Assembly (NCBI GenBank): GCA_903919315.1
Contig: CAIXHP010000068.1
Location: forward strand, 1 to 58,709
Origin: an uncultured Pseudomonadota bacterium
GTDB lineage: Bacteria; Pseudomonadota; Alphaproteobacteria; UBA9219
Length of the DNA stretch: 58,709 nucleotides
Reading direction: 5' to 3'
The stretch's first letter is position 1; each line of letters opens with the position of its first letter. The notes below the pieces were generated by a model. That model did not search any database. It worked only from the letters and a program-made list of their open reading frames with translations, and had not been told where the DNA came from. The position numbers and the translations under genes were made by a program. Positions 19,232 to 29,781 of the stretch are shown here, piece by piece.

Positions 19232-20020
19232 TCAATACAGCCGATTGACCCCGATATACCGGCGCACCCCGACGTTGAACACCCACACGGCCAAGCTCGA
19301 ATAAACCACCGTCGCGCCCAGCAACACGGCCAGAACCGGCCACGAAAAATCGCGCAGCAACGTGATCGGCAGAAAGACCATGAACCCCGCCGGAAGGACG
19401 GAGAACATCGCCAGCTTAAGCCCCATCGGCTGCACATTCTGCGGCACCATGGTCATGGTGATGAGAATCTCGAACAATTTGTAGGACAACGGCTCCGCCC
19501 GCTGCACCCAAAAAGCTAACGAGAAAAACATCACGAGACTGGCCAGAAAAATCACCGCCGCGATCACCGAAAGCCCAAGCAGTCCCCAAAACTGCCACGG
19601 CGTGACATGGGCGAAAAAGACCCACCACAGCGGCCCGCTGACAATATCCCCCAACGACGCGGCATTCGACCGGCTGAGCAACAACGCGGGCAGAGGATGG
19701 CGCGGCTTGGCCAGAAAACTCTCGATGCTGCCATCCTGCACTGCCAGCGCAATCGTTCGCGCCCCGTCCGCCATGAACAACGCAAGTCCAATCGTCGTAG
19801 CGCCCAGTCCAAACATCAGCGCCACGTCTTCAAGTTGCCAACCCTTCACCTGCCGCACCGCGCCAAAGAAAACGACCCACAACAGGAAAAACAGAAAGTT
19901 TTGAAAGACCATAAAGGCGGACAACAGCAAAGGCCGCTTCCACTCCGTGTAATGCGCCTTCCCATTCGCCCGTAACAAAGCGGCGATGTAGGAAAGCTGT
20001 TTGCAAAGCGCCTGTCCCAC
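19232..20020 (-). CDS. ABC-2 exporter permease subunit 2 (COG4587/COG3694 type)
   Basis: This 262-residue protein has six hydrophobic segments. The N-terminus (LLRANGKAHYTEWKRPLLLSAFM) and the C-terminal INR/RLY end fit the ABC2_membrane_6 family of two-permease exporters. The GTG start at 20020 begins one base after the stop of the first permease. An upstream ATG at 20140 would run inside that gene and is rejected. It works with the preceding permease and ATPase genes in the inner membrane. The substrate is unknown. Confidence 0.8.
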   Translation of the reverse strand: MGQALCKQLSYIAALLRANGKAHYTEWKRPLLLSAFMVFQNFLFFLLWVVFFGAVRQVKGWQLEDVALMFGLGATTIGLALFMADGARTIALAVQDGSIESFLAKPRHPLPALLLSRSNAASLGDIVSGPLWWVFFAHVTPWQFWGLLGLSVIAAVIFLASLVMFFSLAFWVQRAEPLSYKLFEILITMTMVPQNVQPMGLKLAMFSVLPAGFMVFLPITLLRDFSWPVLAVLLGATVVYSSLAVWVFNVGVRRYIGVNRLY

Positions 20021-20021
20021 G

Positions 20022-20825
20022 TCACGCCCCTTCGTTCTGAATACGGCGCAGCATCGCGCCGTTTGTCTTGGCGACGAGAACGAGCAGCACCAGCGTCCAG
20101 AATCCCTGATGCAAATACCCCGCGACAAGCGGCAGAACATCCGCCCCCACCATCCACCCGGCCGGAGCCGCGAGAACCGACGGAAACGGAGTCAACCAAA
20201 CCAGCCGCGCCAACAAATCGGGATACAGCGCAAGCGGCCACAGCAAACCGCCCAACAGAAACAACGCCTTCTGCCAAACCCAAAAAGCCGGTTCCGCCTG
20301 CTTTAGCCACAGGCACGACACGCCGACCATAAAATACGATCCCAAAAGGATGAGACCCGCGAGCGGCAAACCCGCCAACATGCCCACAACAGCGCCCACG
20401 CTCGGAACAACGCCTTCAGTCAGAAAAAAGATCAGCGCGGCGCAGGGAACGAACAGAACGAAAAACCGCACGGCATATTGCCCGCTCCAATCCCCCAGCC
20501 GAACGACCCACGCGGGGCAGGGCCGCAACAGCTCCAAATGAATCTGATCGGACAAAATATCGCTCTGCATCTCCTTATAATGAGCCGTCGCCGCGCAGAA
20601 CAACACAAACTCCGTCACGCCCAGATAGGCGATCAGTCCTTCGACCGTCACATGATGAGCCGCAAGCACATCCGCCGGAATCCACCGGAACACCCCCGCA
20701 TAGGCCAGCAGTATGACGGCATACATGAGAAAATTGCCGAGCAGGGACAAGCGTTCCGCGCAGGCCTGCTTAAAGCCAAGCCGCGCCGCCGCCCCGAATA
20801 CGCCGAGGCCATGCCGCGCCCTCAC
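20022..20825 (-). CDS. ABC-2 exporter permease subunit 1
   Basis: This 267-residue protein has about six membrane helices, with the amphipathic start LGVFGAAARLGFKQACAERLS typical of ABC-2-family permeases. It overlaps the ATPase stop by 4 bp (ATGA), and the second permease starts one base after its stop. The three genes therefore form a tightly coupled exporter operon. No substrate clue is visible in the neighbours. Confidence 0.8.
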   Translation of the reverse strand: MRARHGLGVFGAAARLGFKQACAERLSLLGNFLMYAVILLAYAGVFRWIPADVLAAHHVTVEGLIAYLGVTEFVLFCAATAHYKEMQSDILSDQIHLELLRPCPAWVVRLGDWSGQYAVRFFVLFVPCAALIFFLTEGVVPSVGAVVGMLAGLPLAGLILLGSYFMVGVSCLWLKQAEPAFWVWQKALFLLGGLLWPLALYPDLLARLVWLTPFPSVLAAPAGWMVGADVLPLVAGYLHQGFWTLVLLVLVAKTNGAMLRRIQNEGA

Positions 20826-21817
20826 GTCGCGCCCCGTTGTCCGGCGTAAATCGTCTTGATGACCTCCTCCAAGGGCAAATCTTCAATTGCGATGTCGTGA
20901 AGCGTGAACCGCGCAAAGCAGGCCGCTACGACTTGCTCCAACGGCACAACGCCCACATCTACACTAAGGACAAGCCGGTGAGGCGCCTGCTCGATCACCT
21001 GAACCCCCGCCTGATCATAAGTCGGGCTTTCCTCTTCCGTCGCGAGGCTCAAAGTCTTAAAGCGCGTGTATTCGCGGCGCAGCTCGTGCAGGCTCGTGTC
21101 CAGCAGTTTGCGCCCGTGATCGATCAAAATGACGCGTTCGCACAAACGTTCGATGTCGTCCGTATCATGGCTGGTCAGCAGGATCGTCGTGTCAAACGCG
21201 CGGGCCAGCGTGTTCAGATGATCGCGCAACAAAGCCTTGGCCGTCACGTCCAACCCAATCGTCGGCTCGTCGAGAAAAAGCACCGAAGGTTGATGCAACA
21301 AAGCCGCCGCCAGATCGCAGCGCATCCGCTGCCCCAGCGACAAGGTTCGCGCCGTCTGCGTCAGAAAGCCGCCCAGCCCGAACGTCGCCACCAGCTTGGC
21401 GCGCTGAGACTTGTACGCTTCCGGTGTCAGATCATAGATCCGCGCCAACAAGTCAAAGCTGTCCGTCACCGGCAACCCCGGCCACAAATGCGACCGCTGC
21501 CCGAACACCAGCCCGATGCGCCGCGCCAGCGCCCTCGTTTCGTCCCACGGCACATGCCCGCACACACGCGCCGTGCCGTCCGTAGGCCGCAAAAGACCGC
21601 ACAGCATTTTCAGAGTCGTGGACTTGCCCGCCCCGTTAGGGCCGATAAACGCCACCTTCGCGCCGCTGTCGATGCTAAAGGAAAGATCGCGAACGGCGGA
21701 AAAAGTCGTCGTCTCCGCCTTGCCAAACCACCGCGCCCAACCCGTCGCGCCCGTCCGCGTCCGGCTGACAAAATGCCGCGATAAAGACTCAACCCGAATA
21801 ACTGGCTCGACCATCAC
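20822..21817 (-). CDS. ABC-2 exporter ATP-binding protein (COG4586 type)
   Basis: This 331-residue ATPase has Walker A GPNGAGKST (about 60-68), the signature LSLGQRMRCDLAAALLH, Walker B VLFLDEPTIGLD and the H-loop LTSHD. A C-terminal extension of about 80 residues follows, as in DrrA/COG4586 exporters. A 27-residue insert before the first strand (RTRTGATGWARWFGKAETTT) matches that subgroup. It heads the leftward exporter operon. The start ATG at 21817 has AGAGGT about 5 bases upstream. Confidence 0.9.
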   Translation of the reverse strand: MMVEPVIRVESLSRHFVSRTRTGATGWARWFGKAETTTFSAVRDLSFSIDSGAKVAFIGPNGAGKSTTLKMLCGLLRPTDGTARVCGHVPWDETRALARRIGLVFGQRSHLWPGLPVTDSFDLLARIYDLTPEAYKSQRAKLVATFGLGGFLTQTARTLSLGQRMRCDLAAALLHQPSVLFLDEPTIGLDVTAKALLRDHLNTLARAFDTTILLTSHDTDDIERLCERVILIDHGRKLLDTSLHELRREYTRFKTLSLATEEESPTYDQAGVQVIEQAPHRLVLSVDVGVVPLEQVVAACFARFTLHDIAIEDLPLEEVIKTIYAGQRGAT

Positions 21818-21904
21818 TACCTCTCATGACGAGGATAGCCGAAGATCGCTGCATAAATACAGATAAAACCTCGCGTACTACCGCCGAAGAGCAGCCTAAG
21901 CGGT

Positions 21905-24565
21905 TTACTTCCCCGCCAACGCCGCTTCAATGGCCGCGATGGCCTTGGGCATAGCCGTAGCATCCACGCCACCAGCCTGCGCCATATCGGGACGGCCACC
22001 GCCGCCCTTTCCGCCCAACGCTTCCGCGCCGACCTTGACGAGATCAACCGCGCTGATCCGCGCAATCAGATCTTCGGTCACGGCCACGACCAACGAGACT
22101 TTGCCGTCGGCGCTGGCCGTAAGAGCGATAACGCCTGAGTTGATCTGGGTCTTAAAGGCATCGGCCATCGGCTTCAGGTCTTTGGCCGGAATGTCGGCCA
22201 ACACGCGACTGACGAAATTCACGCCGCCCACTTGCTTGGGCGCTTCGGAGGCCGCGCCTCCGGAGCCGCCGCCCAAAGCCAACTGACGTCGCAAATCGGC
22301 AACCTCGCGTTCCAGCCGCTTGCGCTCATCCATCAATTGCGCGACACGTCCGGCGACTTCAGAAGCCGGAGACTTCATGGCCTCGGCCACGTCGCGCAAC
22401 TGGCGTTCCTGCTGCGCGAACCAATCGAGCGCCGCCGGGCCGGTCAAGGCTTCGATGCGCCGCACGCCCGCCGCGACCGCGCTTTCAGCCACGATCTTCA
22501 ACACGCCAATGTCGCCCGTGCGCCGCACATGCGTACCGCCGCACAGTTCGACGGAGAAAGCGGGACGGCCATCGTCCTCGCGCCCGCCCATCGACACCAC
22601 GCGCACCTCGTCGCCATACTTCTCGCCGAACAACGCCATCGCGCCCTGCTCCATCGCTTCCTGCGGCGACATGAGGCGCGTGGTCACGTCTTCGTTCATG
22701 CGAATGCGGCGATTTACTTCCGCCTCGACCTCGGCCAAAGCCTCGGCGGCAATCGGCACCGGCTGGCTGATGTCAAAGCGCAAACGCTTGTCGTCCACCA
22801 TCGAGCCTTTTTGCGCGACATGCGTTCCCAGCTTGCGGCGCAGAGCCTCATGCAGCAAATGCGTGGCCGAGTGATTGCCGCGAATGCGCGCGCGGCGCTC
22901 AGAGTCCACCTGCATGACAATCGCGTCGCCCGTCTTGATCTCACCTTTTTCAACATGAGCGTGATGCACCCAAACGGCCCCGGCTTCCTTTTTCGTATCG
23001 GTGATTTTCAACACCGCGCCGCTGGCCGTCGTCATCGCGCCGCTGTCGCCCGTCTGGCCGCCGGACTCGGCATAGAACGGCGATTGATTGACGATGATCT
23101 GCACATCCATGCCCGCCTTGGCATCCGCGACGCGCGCGCCGTTGCGCACCAACGCCGTCACCACGCCTTCGGCCTTTTCCGTGCTGTAGCCAAGAAAATC
23201 CGTCGCGCCCAAAGCGTCGCGCAAATCGAACCACAATTTGGAAACACCGACATCGCCGGACCCCGCCCAAGCCTCGCGCGCGACGGCCTTCTGCTTCGCC
23301 ATCGCGGCCTCAAAGCCCGTCACGTCGACGGTCTGTTCCCGCCCACGCAAAACATCCTGCGTCAGGTCAAGCGGGAATCCGAACGTGTCGTAAAGCTTAA
23401 ACGCCACATCGCCCGCCAAAGGCTGGCCCGCCTTCAGCTTGCCGGTTTCTTCGTCCAGCAACTTTAGCCCACGATCCAACGTTTGCTTAAAGCGCGATTC
23501 TTCCAGCTTCAGTGTTTCGGTGATGAGAGATTCCGCGCGGACGAGGTCGGGATAAGCCGTTCCCATCTGCCGCACGAGTTCCGGCACGAGACGATAGATC
23601 AACGGCTCCTTCGCGCCCAGCAAATGCGCGTGGCGCATGCCGCGCCGCATGATCCGGCGCAGCACATAGCCGCGCCCTTCGTTGCTCGGCAACACGCCGT
23701 CGGCGATCAGGAACGCCGTGGCGCGCAAATGGTCGGCGATGACGCGGAAGGACGGCTTTTGCGCGCCTTCGGGATCGACTTTCACCAATTCCGCCGTCGT
23801 GCCGATGATCGCCTTAAACAAATCAATGTCATAGTTGGACGTAACGCCCTGCATGATTCCGGCCATGCGCTCCAGGCCCATGCCCGTATCGACCGAAGGC
23901 CTCGGCAACGGCACGCGTTTGCCGCCGCCCTGTTCTTCGAATTGCATGAACACGAGGTTCCAGAATTCGAGAAAGCGGTCGCCGTCTTCGTCCGGCGATC
24001 CGGGCGGGCCGCCCTGCAGTTTGTCGCCCTGATCAATGAAGATTTCCGAGCAAGGCCCGCAAGGCCCGGTATCGCCCATGCGCCAGAAATTTGCGTCCGT
24101 CTTGATGCGGATAATCTTGTCGTCGGAGAACCCGGCGATCTTCTTCCACAGGTTCGCCGCCTCTTCGTCCTCGTGATACACGGTGACGAGCAGCTTCGAT
24201 TTGGGAAGGTCGAAATGCTTTGTCCCCAACGTCCACGCGAATTCAATCGCCTCCGGCTTGAAATAATCGCCGAACGAAAAATTGCCGAGCATCTCGAAAA
24301 ACGTATGGTGCCGCGCCGTATAGCCGACATTCTCAAGATCGTTGTGCTTGCCGCCCGCGCGCACCGACTTTTGCGCCGTCGTCGCCCGCTTGTAGGGACG
24401 GGTTTCCGCGCCGGTGAAGACGTTCTTAAACTGCACCATGCCGGAATTGACGAACATCAACGAAGGATCGTTGCGCGGCACCAGCGGCGACGACTCCACA
24501 ACCGTGTGCCCCTGATCGGCGAAATAATTCAGGAACGTCGAACGAATATCGGCAAGCGTTTTCAT
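21905..24565 (-). CDS. alaS: Alanyl-tRNA synthetase
   Basis: The 886-residue enzyme charges tRNA-Ala and edits mischarged Ser and Gly. It has the class II core at the N-terminus (residues about 1-440), the editing domain with metal ligands in [13 protein letters not shown] and [13 protein letters not shown], and the C-Ala domain with a glycine-rich end ([16 protein letters not shown]). The ATG at 24565 has AGGAG 10 bases upstream; the frame is open further upstream to 25114, but that part lies antisense within the neighbouring gene. It diverges from the ScsB/DsbD-like gene with a 99-bp spacer. Confidence 0.97.
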   Translation of the reverse strand: MKTLADIRSTFLNYFADQGHTVVESSPLVPRNDPSLMFVNSGMVQFKNVFTGAETRPYKRATTAQKSVRAGGKHNDLENVGYTARHHTFFEMLGNFSFGDYFKPEAIEFAWTLGTKHFDLPKSKLLVTVYHEDEEAANLWKKIAGFSDDKIIRIKTDANFWRMGDTGPCGPCSEIFIDQGDKLQGGPPGSPDEDGDRFLEFWNLVFMQFEEQGGGKRVPLPRPSVDTGMGLERMAGIMQGVTSNYDIDLFKAIIGTTAELVKVDPEGAQKPSFRVIADHLRATAFLIADGVLPSNEGRGYVLRRIMRRGMRHAHLLGAKEPLIYRLVPELVRQMGTAYPDLVRAESLITETLKLEESRFKQTLDRGLKLLDEETGKLKAGQPLAGDVAFKLYDTFGFPLDLTQDVLRGREQTVDVTGFEAAMAKQKAVAREAWAGSGDVGVSKLWFDLRDALGATDFLGYSTEKAEGVVTALVRNGARVADAKAGMDVQIIVNQSPFYAESGGQTGDSGAMTTASGAVLKITDTKKEAGAVWVHHAHVEKGEIKTGDAIVMQVDSERRARIRGNHSATHLLHEALRRKLGTHVAQKGSMVDDKRLRFDISQPVPIAAEALAEVEAEVNRRIRMNEDVTTRLMSPQEAMEQGAMALFGEKYGDEVRVVSMGGREDDGRPAFSVELCGGTHVRRTGDIGVLKIVAESAVAAGVRRIEALTGPAALDWFAQQERQLRDVAEAMKSPASEVAGRVAQLMDERKRLEREVADLRRQLALGGGSGGAASEAPKQVGGVNFVSRVLADIPAKDLKPMADAFKTQINSGVIALTASADGKVSLVVAVTEDLIARISAVDLVKVGAEALGGKGGGGRPDMAQAGGVDATAMPKAIAAIEAALAGK

Positions 24566-24664
24566 GGCAAAGTCTCCTTTTCGGCGGCATTTTCGCGGAT
24601 ATTTCGGTTGGAGTCTACGAGCAAATAGGATAAATCCGAATCCTCCCTTTGAACCGGAGCCGCC

Positions 24665-26734
24665 ATGCGCCGCTTGCTGTTGCTTCTGCTCACCCTCTTG
24701 GCCGCCGCACCCCACCCCGCGCAAGCGGCGGCTAGCGCGTGGCAGCGCGATGCCGACGCAGGCGCGCGCCTGATCGCGGCGACGGACGCCACCGGCGCGG
24801 AAACGAGCCTTTCGCTTGGCCTTGAGATCGACCTCGCCCCCGGCTGGCATACCTATTGGCGGTCGCCGGGCGATGCCGGACTGCCGCCCCAACTCGACTG
24901 GAAAGCCAGCCAGACCGCCGAAGGCAATCTGCAAAACGCCGACCTCCTCTACCCCGCCCCACGCCGTTACAGCGCGTTGGGTATGGAAACCATCGGCTAC
25001 CGCGACCACGTCGTGTTCCCGATCAACGCGCAACTTCGCGCCCCCGACCAGCCCCTGAGGCTGGAGGCAAATCTGGATCTCTTGGTCTGCAGCGACATCT
25101 GCGTGCCCAAACATTTCACGCTACGCCTCGACCTGCCCTCCGGCGAAGCCGCGCCGAGCGCCGAAGCGGCCCTCATCGAGAAAGCCCGTGCCCAAGTGCC
25201 GGGCGATGCGCAAAAGTCTGGCCTGACCATCACCTCGGTGCAACGCCAAACCGAAACGCTAAAAATCGCGATAGCCGGACGCGCCCCCCTGATCGATCCT
25301 GACCTCTTCATCGAAACAGATGAAAACATCGCCTTTGACAAGCCCAATATCGTCGTCGGCGCGGACAAACACACTGCCGCCTTCACGCTGAAACCCTTGG
25401 GCACGCTTCCCAAAGGCATCACGCTGGCAACCCTGCCGTTTACCGTGACCGTCGTGGATGGCGACCGTGCGCTGGAGCAAAAACTGGATGAAACCTTCAT
25501 CGCCCCAAGCGCGAACGTCCAACCGGAAGGCACCGCGCTGGGCTGCATCCTGCTGATCGCGCTCCTCGGCGGCTTTATTCTAAATCTGATGCCATGCGTC
25601 CTTCCTGTTCTGTCCTTGAAAATTCTCAGCGTCATCAGTCACGGTGGCGGCGCAAAACGCGACGTGCGGCGCTCCTTCCTGATGACGGCGGCGGGCATCC
25701 TGTTTTCCTTCCTCGCGCTGGCGGGCGCAACCATCGCGCTCAAACAGGCCGGACACGCCATCGGCTGGGGCGTGCAATTTCAGCAACCGGTGTTTCTGGT
25801 GCTGCTCATTGTCGTCCTGACCTTTTTCGCCGCCAGCCTATGGGGCTTTCTCGACATTCCTCTGCCGCGCTTTTTGGCCGATCGGCTCGATCCGCGCTAT
25901 CACCCCAAACGCGCAGGCGACTTTTTCTCCGGAGCCTTCGCCACGCTGCTCGCCACGCCTTGCACCGCGCCGTTTCTCGGCACCGCCGTCGGCTTCGCGC
26001 TCGCGTCCGGGCCGCGCGATATTTTGCTGGTCTTTGCGGCGCTGGGCCTCGGCATGACCTTGCCCTACCTCGCCATCGCGCTCTGGCCGCGCCTCGCGAC
26101 GATGTTCCCGCGACCGGGCAAATGGATGGTCACGCTGCGTCATCTCTTGGGCTGGGCGCTGGCTTTGACCGCACTGTGGCTGATGTGGGTTCTGGCGGGC
26201 GAAACCGCCCTCGCCTACGTCGTCGCCCTCGGCAGTTGCATGCTGGCGTTGCTCGCCCTGCTGCACGGACGCAAGCGGGGGCGGTTTCCGGCCTTCCTGC
26301 GTTCCGGCATCGTGGTGCTGCTGGCGCTCGCGTTCGCCGCCGCGCTGATGACCGCCACGCCGTCGAATCCATCAACCGCCAACTGGCAGCCCTTTGACGA
26401 AAGCGCCATAGCGCGTCATGTCGCCGAAGGCAAAACCGTGTTCGTCGACGTCACCGCCGACTGGTGCCTCACCTGCAAAGCGAACAAGAAATTCACGCTG
26501 GAACGCGAAGACATCACACGCCGTCTGTTCGCAACGCCGAACGTGATCGCGATGCAAGCCGATTGGACGAACCCCGACCCCGTCATCGCCGCCTTTCTGA
26601 AAAAATTTGGGCGCTATGGCATTCCTTTTAATGTGGTCTTTGGGCCATCCTTGCCGAATGGCCTTGTTCTCTCTGAGCTTTTAACGCCACGCGCCGTCAA
26701 AGACGGTTTGGCGCGCGCCGAAAAAAAGCCATAG
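24665..26734 (+). CDS. ScsB/DsbD-like thiol:disulfide interchange protein
   Basis: This 689-residue protein carries electrons from cytoplasmic thioredoxin to periplasmic partners. A signal peptide ([15 protein letters not shown]...AQA) leads into a periplasmic DsbD-alpha-like domain (about 25-280) of the ScsB type. An eight-helix DsbD-beta membrane domain follows, with redox Cys in [10 protein letters not shown] (near 310) and [10 protein letters not shown] (near 430). The C-terminal thioredoxin domain has DWCLTCKAN near 600. All three Cys pairs or positions expected for electron relay are present. The periplasmic acceptor is not in the window. The gene diverges from alaS. Confidence 0.9.
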   Translation: MRRLLLLLLTLLAAAPHPAQAAASAWQRDADAGARLIAATDATGAETSLSLGLEIDLAPGWHTYWRSPGDAGLPPQLDWKASQTAEGNLQNADLLYPAPRRYSALGMETIGYRDHVVFPINAQLRAPDQPLRLEANLDLLVCSDICVPKHFTLRLDLPSGEAAPSAEAALIEKARAQVPGDAQKSGLTITSVQRQTETLKIAIAGRAPLIDPDLFIETDENIAFDKPNIVVGADKHTAAFTLKPLGTLPKGITLATLPFTVTVVDGDRALEQKLDETFIAPSANVQPEGTALGCILLIALLGGFILNLMPCVLPVLSLKILSVISHGGGAKRDVRRSFLMTAAGILFSFLALAGATIALKQAGHAIGWGVQFQQPVFLVLLIVVLTFFAASLWGFLDIPLPRFLADRLDPRYHPKRAGDFFSGAFATLLATPCTAPFLGTAVGFALASGPRDILLVFAALGLGMTLPYLAIALWPRLATMFPRPGKWMVTLRHLLGWALALTALWLMWVLAGETALAYVVALGSCMLALLALLHGRKRGRFPAFLRSGIVVLLALAFAAALMTATPSNPSTANWQPFDESAIARHVAEGKTVFVDVTADWCLTCKANKKFTLEREDITRRLFATPNVIAMQADWTNPDPVIAAFLKKFGRYGIPFNVVFGPSLPNGLVLSELLTPRAVKDGLARAEKKP

Positions 26735-26751
26735 CTCTGGGTTGTATGTCC

Positions 26752-26780
26752 TTTATGACGAACGTTCTGTTTGCTATAAT
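26752..26780 (+). promoter_or_regulatory. Candidate promoter of the peroxiredoxin gene with internal palindrome
   Basis: TTTATG (26752-26757) and a perfect TATAAT (26775-26780) are separated by 17 bases. The spacer contains the 8-bp palindrome GAACGTTC (26760-26767). An additional inverted repeat AGGAC/GTCCT follows at about 26781-26797. The arrangement suggests a regulated promoter for the gene at 26837. Confidence 0.5.
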
Positions 26781-26836
26781 CAGGACAGCGGGAGTCCTCA
26801 TCAAAACGGAGACGCAACCACACAGGAGAGCAAATC

Positions 26837-27343
26837 ATGAGCATCAAACCTGGCGACAAAATCCCGTCTGTGATCCTAAAACAATTGGGCAACGGCGGAC
26901 TGCAAGACCAGACCACGGACAGCATCTTCGCCGACAGAAAGATTGTGATGTTCGGCGTACCGGGCGCGTTCACCCCCACCTGCTCGACCAAACACCTTCC
27001 GGGCTATGTGAACCAAAAGAATGCGTTCAAAGCCGAAGGCATCGACATCGCCTGTCTGGCCGTCAACGACCCTTTCGTCCTCAATGCGTGGAGCAAAGCC
27101 TGCAACGCGGACGGCGTGATCATGATGGCGGACGGCAACGGCACCTTTACCAAGGCGCTGGGGCTTGAAATGGACGGCAGCGGCTACGGCCTCGGCCTCC
27201 GCAGCCAGCGGTTCGCGCTTTACGCCGAGAACGGAATCGTCAAGGCTGTATCCGTCGAACGTCCCGGCATGTTCGACGTGTCCAGCGCTGAAGCAATGCT
27301 CAAGACCATCCTCGGCCTAAAGTCCGCTGCTGCTGCCGCCTGA
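26837..27343 (+). CDS. Peroxiredoxin, Prx5/hybrid redoxin type
   Basis: This 168-residue protein reduces peroxides with thiols. PGAFTPTCSTKHLPGY holds the peroxidatic Cys49, with the typical Thr and Pro of the PxxxTxxC motif. The length, the SIKPGDKIP start and the LGLRSQRFALYAENGIVK segment match the alphaproteobacterial Prx5-like branch. Shine-Dalgarno GGAG lies 7-10 bases before the ATG. The gene stands alone with its own promoter and converges with rnhA. Confidence 0.93.
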   Translation: MSIKPGDKIPSVILKQLGNGGLQDQTTDSIFADRKIVMFGVPGAFTPTCSTKHLPGYVNQKNAFKAEGIDIACLAVNDPFVLNAWSKACNADGVIMMADGNGTFTKALGLEMDGSGYGLGLRSQRFALYAENGIVKAVSVERPGMFDVSSAEAMLKTILGLKSAAAAA

Positions 27344-27358
27344 CGACGGCAAAACAGG

Positions 27359-27808
27359 TTACCGCGCCCGCGCCTTAGCGATCGCCTCACGCGCCAATTG
27401 GTCGCAGCGTTCGTTTTCGGCGTGGCCGTTGTGGCCCCTCACCCAATGAAGCTTCACGTCGTGGAGTTTCATCGCGGCTTGAAGCCGCTGCCACAAATCG
27501 ACGTTCTTGACCGGCTTGTTGTCGGCGGTTTTCCAGCCGCGCTTGACCCACTGCGGCATCCACTTGGTGAGTCCGTCCTTCAGATACTGGCTGTCGGTCG
27601 TCAGATCGACCTGCGAAGGCCGCGTCAACGACTCCAGCGCCGCGATGGCCGCCATCATCTCCATGCGGTTGTTGGTGGTCGGCGACTCGCCGCCCGAAAG
27701 CTCCTTCTCCGCGTCGCCATAGCGCAGAATAGCGCCCCAACCGCCGGGGCCGGGATTGCCGCTGCACGCGCCGTCCGTGAAAATCTCAACCCGTCCTGAA
27801 ACAGTCAT
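27359..27808 (-). CDS. rnhA: Ribonuclease HI
   Basis: The enzyme cuts RNA in RNA:DNA hybrids. The 149 residues fit the family. Catalytic acidic residues are seen in [11 protein letters not shown] (Asp12), [10 protein letters not shown] (Glu50) and TDSQYL (Asp72), with a fourth near ERCDQLA. The basic loop ([13 protein letters not shown]) is present. The start overlaps the thrB stop by 4 bp, the arrangement common in alphaproteobacteria. Confidence 0.96.
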   Translation of the reverse strand: MTVSGRVEIFTDGACSGNPGPGGWGAILRYGDAEKELSGGESPTTNNRMEMMAAIAALESLTRPSQVDLTTDSQYLKDGLTKWMPQWVKRGWKTADNKPVKNVDLWQRLQAAMKLHDVKLHWVRGHNGHAENERCDQLAREAIAKARAR

Positions 27809-28770
27809 GCGTCAAATCCATAAGCGGCAAGAGTGGTCGTCTGCTGAAAGAACTGCAAACGCGTCAGATATTTTAAGGGATCGTGCGGCTTCACAAGCGC
27901 CCCCGGCACCTGATTCAACCAATCATGCAACCGCGTCAACAAAAAGCGCATCGACGCGCCGCGCAGCAAAATCGGCAAGGCCGTGCGCTCCGCCGCCGAA
28001 AGAGGCCGCGCCGCCTCATACCCGCGCAGCAACGCGCGCGCCTTTGTGATGTTAAAAGCCACGTCGCGCTCAAAGCACCACGCGTTAAACGTGATCGCAA
28101 GATCGTAAACCAGTGCGTCGGAACAGGCGAAGTAAAAGTCGATCATGCCGCATAGCTTCGCGCCGTCGAAAAACACATTGTCGGCAAAGAAATCGGCATG
28201 GATCACGCCACGCGGCAGATCGTTTGGCCAGTGTTGGCTCAAAAACGCCAGTTCATTCCGAACAACATCGCCCAACCCTTGCCGCACTTCGTCGGTACGC
28301 GCTTCGGATTTGGCGAACAACGCCGCCCAAGCCGCCTGCCCCAACGTGTTGGGACGCTCCAACGGAAACCCCTCTCCAGCCCGATGCAATTGCGCCAAGC
28401 CGCGCCCCACCTCGCCGCAATGCTCAGGCGTGATGGGATTCGGCGTCGCGCCATCGAGAAAGGAAACGATCATCGCAGGCCTGCCGTTCAACACGCGCAA
28501 AACCTCGCCGTCGCGCCCCGGCACCGGAGCCGGACAAGGCAAACCGCGCCCCGAAAGATGCGTCAGCAACTGCGCGAAAAAAGGTATCTCATCGCGGCGC
28601 AAACGCTTTTCATAAAGCGTAAGGATGAACCGCCCCTGCGTGGTCGTCAGAAGAAAATTGGTGTTGTCGATCCCCTGCTTGATGCCGAACAAACCGCGCA
28701 GTTCGCCCACGTCATAAGCGCCCAGAAATGCGGCGGCTTCGGAATCGGAAACTTTGGTATAGACAGCCAT
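27805..28770 (-). CDS. thrB: Homoserine kinase, choline-kinase-like type
   Basis: ThrB phosphorylates homoserine in threonine synthesis. This 321-residue protein is of the APH/choline-kinase fold found in alphaproteobacteria and pseudomonads rather than the GHMP type. [20 protein letters not shown] at the start, [11 protein letters not shown] with the catalytic Asp, and [10 protein letters not shown] with the metal-binding Asp are all intact. It is coupled to rnhA by a 4-bp overlap. Other threonine genes are not in the window. Confidence 0.92.
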   Translation of the reverse strand: MAVYTKVSDSEAAAFLGAYDVGELRGLFGIKQGIDNTNFLLTTTQGRFILTLYEKRLRRDEIPFFAQLLTHLSGRGLPCPAPVPGRDGEVLRVLNGRPAMIVSFLDGATPNPITPEHCGEVGRGLAQLHRAGEGFPLERPNTLGQAAWAALFAKSEARTDEVRQGLGDVVRNELAFLSQHWPNDLPRGVIHADFFADNVFFDGAKLCGMIDFYFACSDALVYDLAITFNAWCFERDVAFNITKARALLRGYEAARPLSAAERTALPILLRGASMRFLLTRLHDWLNQVPGALVKPHDPLKYLTRLQFFQQTTTLAAYGFDA

Positions 28771-28830
28771 AGGTCTGGTTTAGCATTTTGATTTGGTTTG
28801 CATAATCTTTTTCACATTGGGAATCCCGCC

Positions 28831-29781
28831 TTGCGCATCCTGTTCATCACCGCGAACCGAATTGGCGATGCCGTGTTGTCGACCGGCCTTCTGGACTGGC
28901 TGACGCGCCAACATCCCGACGCGCGTATCACGGTCGCCTGTGGGCCAGTCGCCGCCGACCTGTTCCGCGCCTTGCCGCAGCTGGAGCGCCTGATCGTCCT
29001 GCGCAAAAAGAAATGGAGCGGCCACTGGGTCGACCTGTGGCGCGATTGCGTCGGCACACGCTGGGATTTGATCGTCGACCTGCGCAACAGCCTCGCCTCG
29101 CGCCTTCTGTCGGCCAAGCGGCGCGGCTATCGCCCCGCGCACAAATCGAACCGGCACCGCGTGGCCGACAACGCCATCGCCCTGAACCTCGCGCCACCGC
29201 CCGCGCCCAAACTGTGGCTCGACGCAGCGGCGGAAAATGCCGCCAACCGCCTGATGCAGAACGCATCCGGCCCGATCCTCGCCCTCGGCCCCGCCGCCAA
29301 CTGGCCCGCCAAGCAATGGCCCATCGAAAAATTCACGGAATTGGCGCGACGGCTCACCGCAACCGACGGCCCGCTGTCGAACGCGCGCATCCTCATCGTC
29401 GCCGCGCCGCATGAACGGGATCAGGTAGCGCCGCTGGTGCAGGCTCTCCCCCCAAACCAAATCATTGATGCCATCGGCCACGACCTGCTGACCGTGGCGG
29501 CCTGCCTGAAACGTTGCCGCCTGTTCATCGGCAACGATTCCGGCCTGATGCACATCGCCGCCGCTGTCGGCACGCCGACGCTGGGATTGTTTGGGCCGGG
29601 TTACGAAAACGTCTATGGGCCATGGGGCGAACGCGGAGCCGTGGCGCGAACGCCCGAAAGCACAGAGGAACTTCTGGCCCGCCTGCCCTACCCCGGAGCC
29701 TTCGCCCCCAACCTGATGGGAAGCCTGAGCGTCGAGACCGTCGACGAAGCGGCGCGAACCTTGCTCGCCCGCACCGCCTAA
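28831..29781 (+). CDS. GT9 family glycosyltransferase (heptosyltransferase-like)
   Basis: This 316-residue protein is a GT-B fold member of family 9. The N-terminus MRILFITANRIGDAVLSTGLLDWL is the heptosyltransferase signature, and LFIGNDSGLMHIAAAVGTPTLGLFGP is the donor-binding part. WaaC/WaaF-type enzymes add heptose to the LPS core; the exact acceptor cannot be told. Initiation is assigned to TTG 28831, preceded by GGGA at 8 bases; an upstream TTG at 28798 would add 11 non-conserved residues. Its stop overlaps the convergent PBP gene by 4 bp. Confidence 0.85.
   Translation: MRILFITANRIGDAVLSTGLLDWLTRQHPDARITVACGPVAADLFRALPQLERLIVLRKKKWSGHWVDLWRDCVGTRWDLIVDLRNSLASRLLSAKRRGYRPAHKSNRHRVADNAIALNLAPPPAPKLWLDAAAENAANRLMQNASGPILALGPAANWPAKQWPIEKFTELARRLTATDGPLSNARILIVAAPHERDQVAPLVQALPPNQIIDAIGHDLLTVAACLKRCRLFIGNDSGLMHIAAAVGTPTLGLFGPGYENVYGPWGERGAVARTPESTEELLARLPYPGAFAPNLMGSLSVETVDEAARTLLARTA

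Noticed and set aside
19232-20140. Longer start for the second ABC-2 permease at 20140
   Set aside because: It would lie deep inside the first permease gene, and the added residues are Arg/Cys-rich non-membrane sequence; GTG 20020 fits operon spacing.
24566-25114. N-terminal extension of alaS
   Set aside because: The frame is open, but this part lies antisense within the ScsB/DsbD-like gene and the intergenic spacer; the ATG at 24565 has AGGAG and the family's normal N-terminus.
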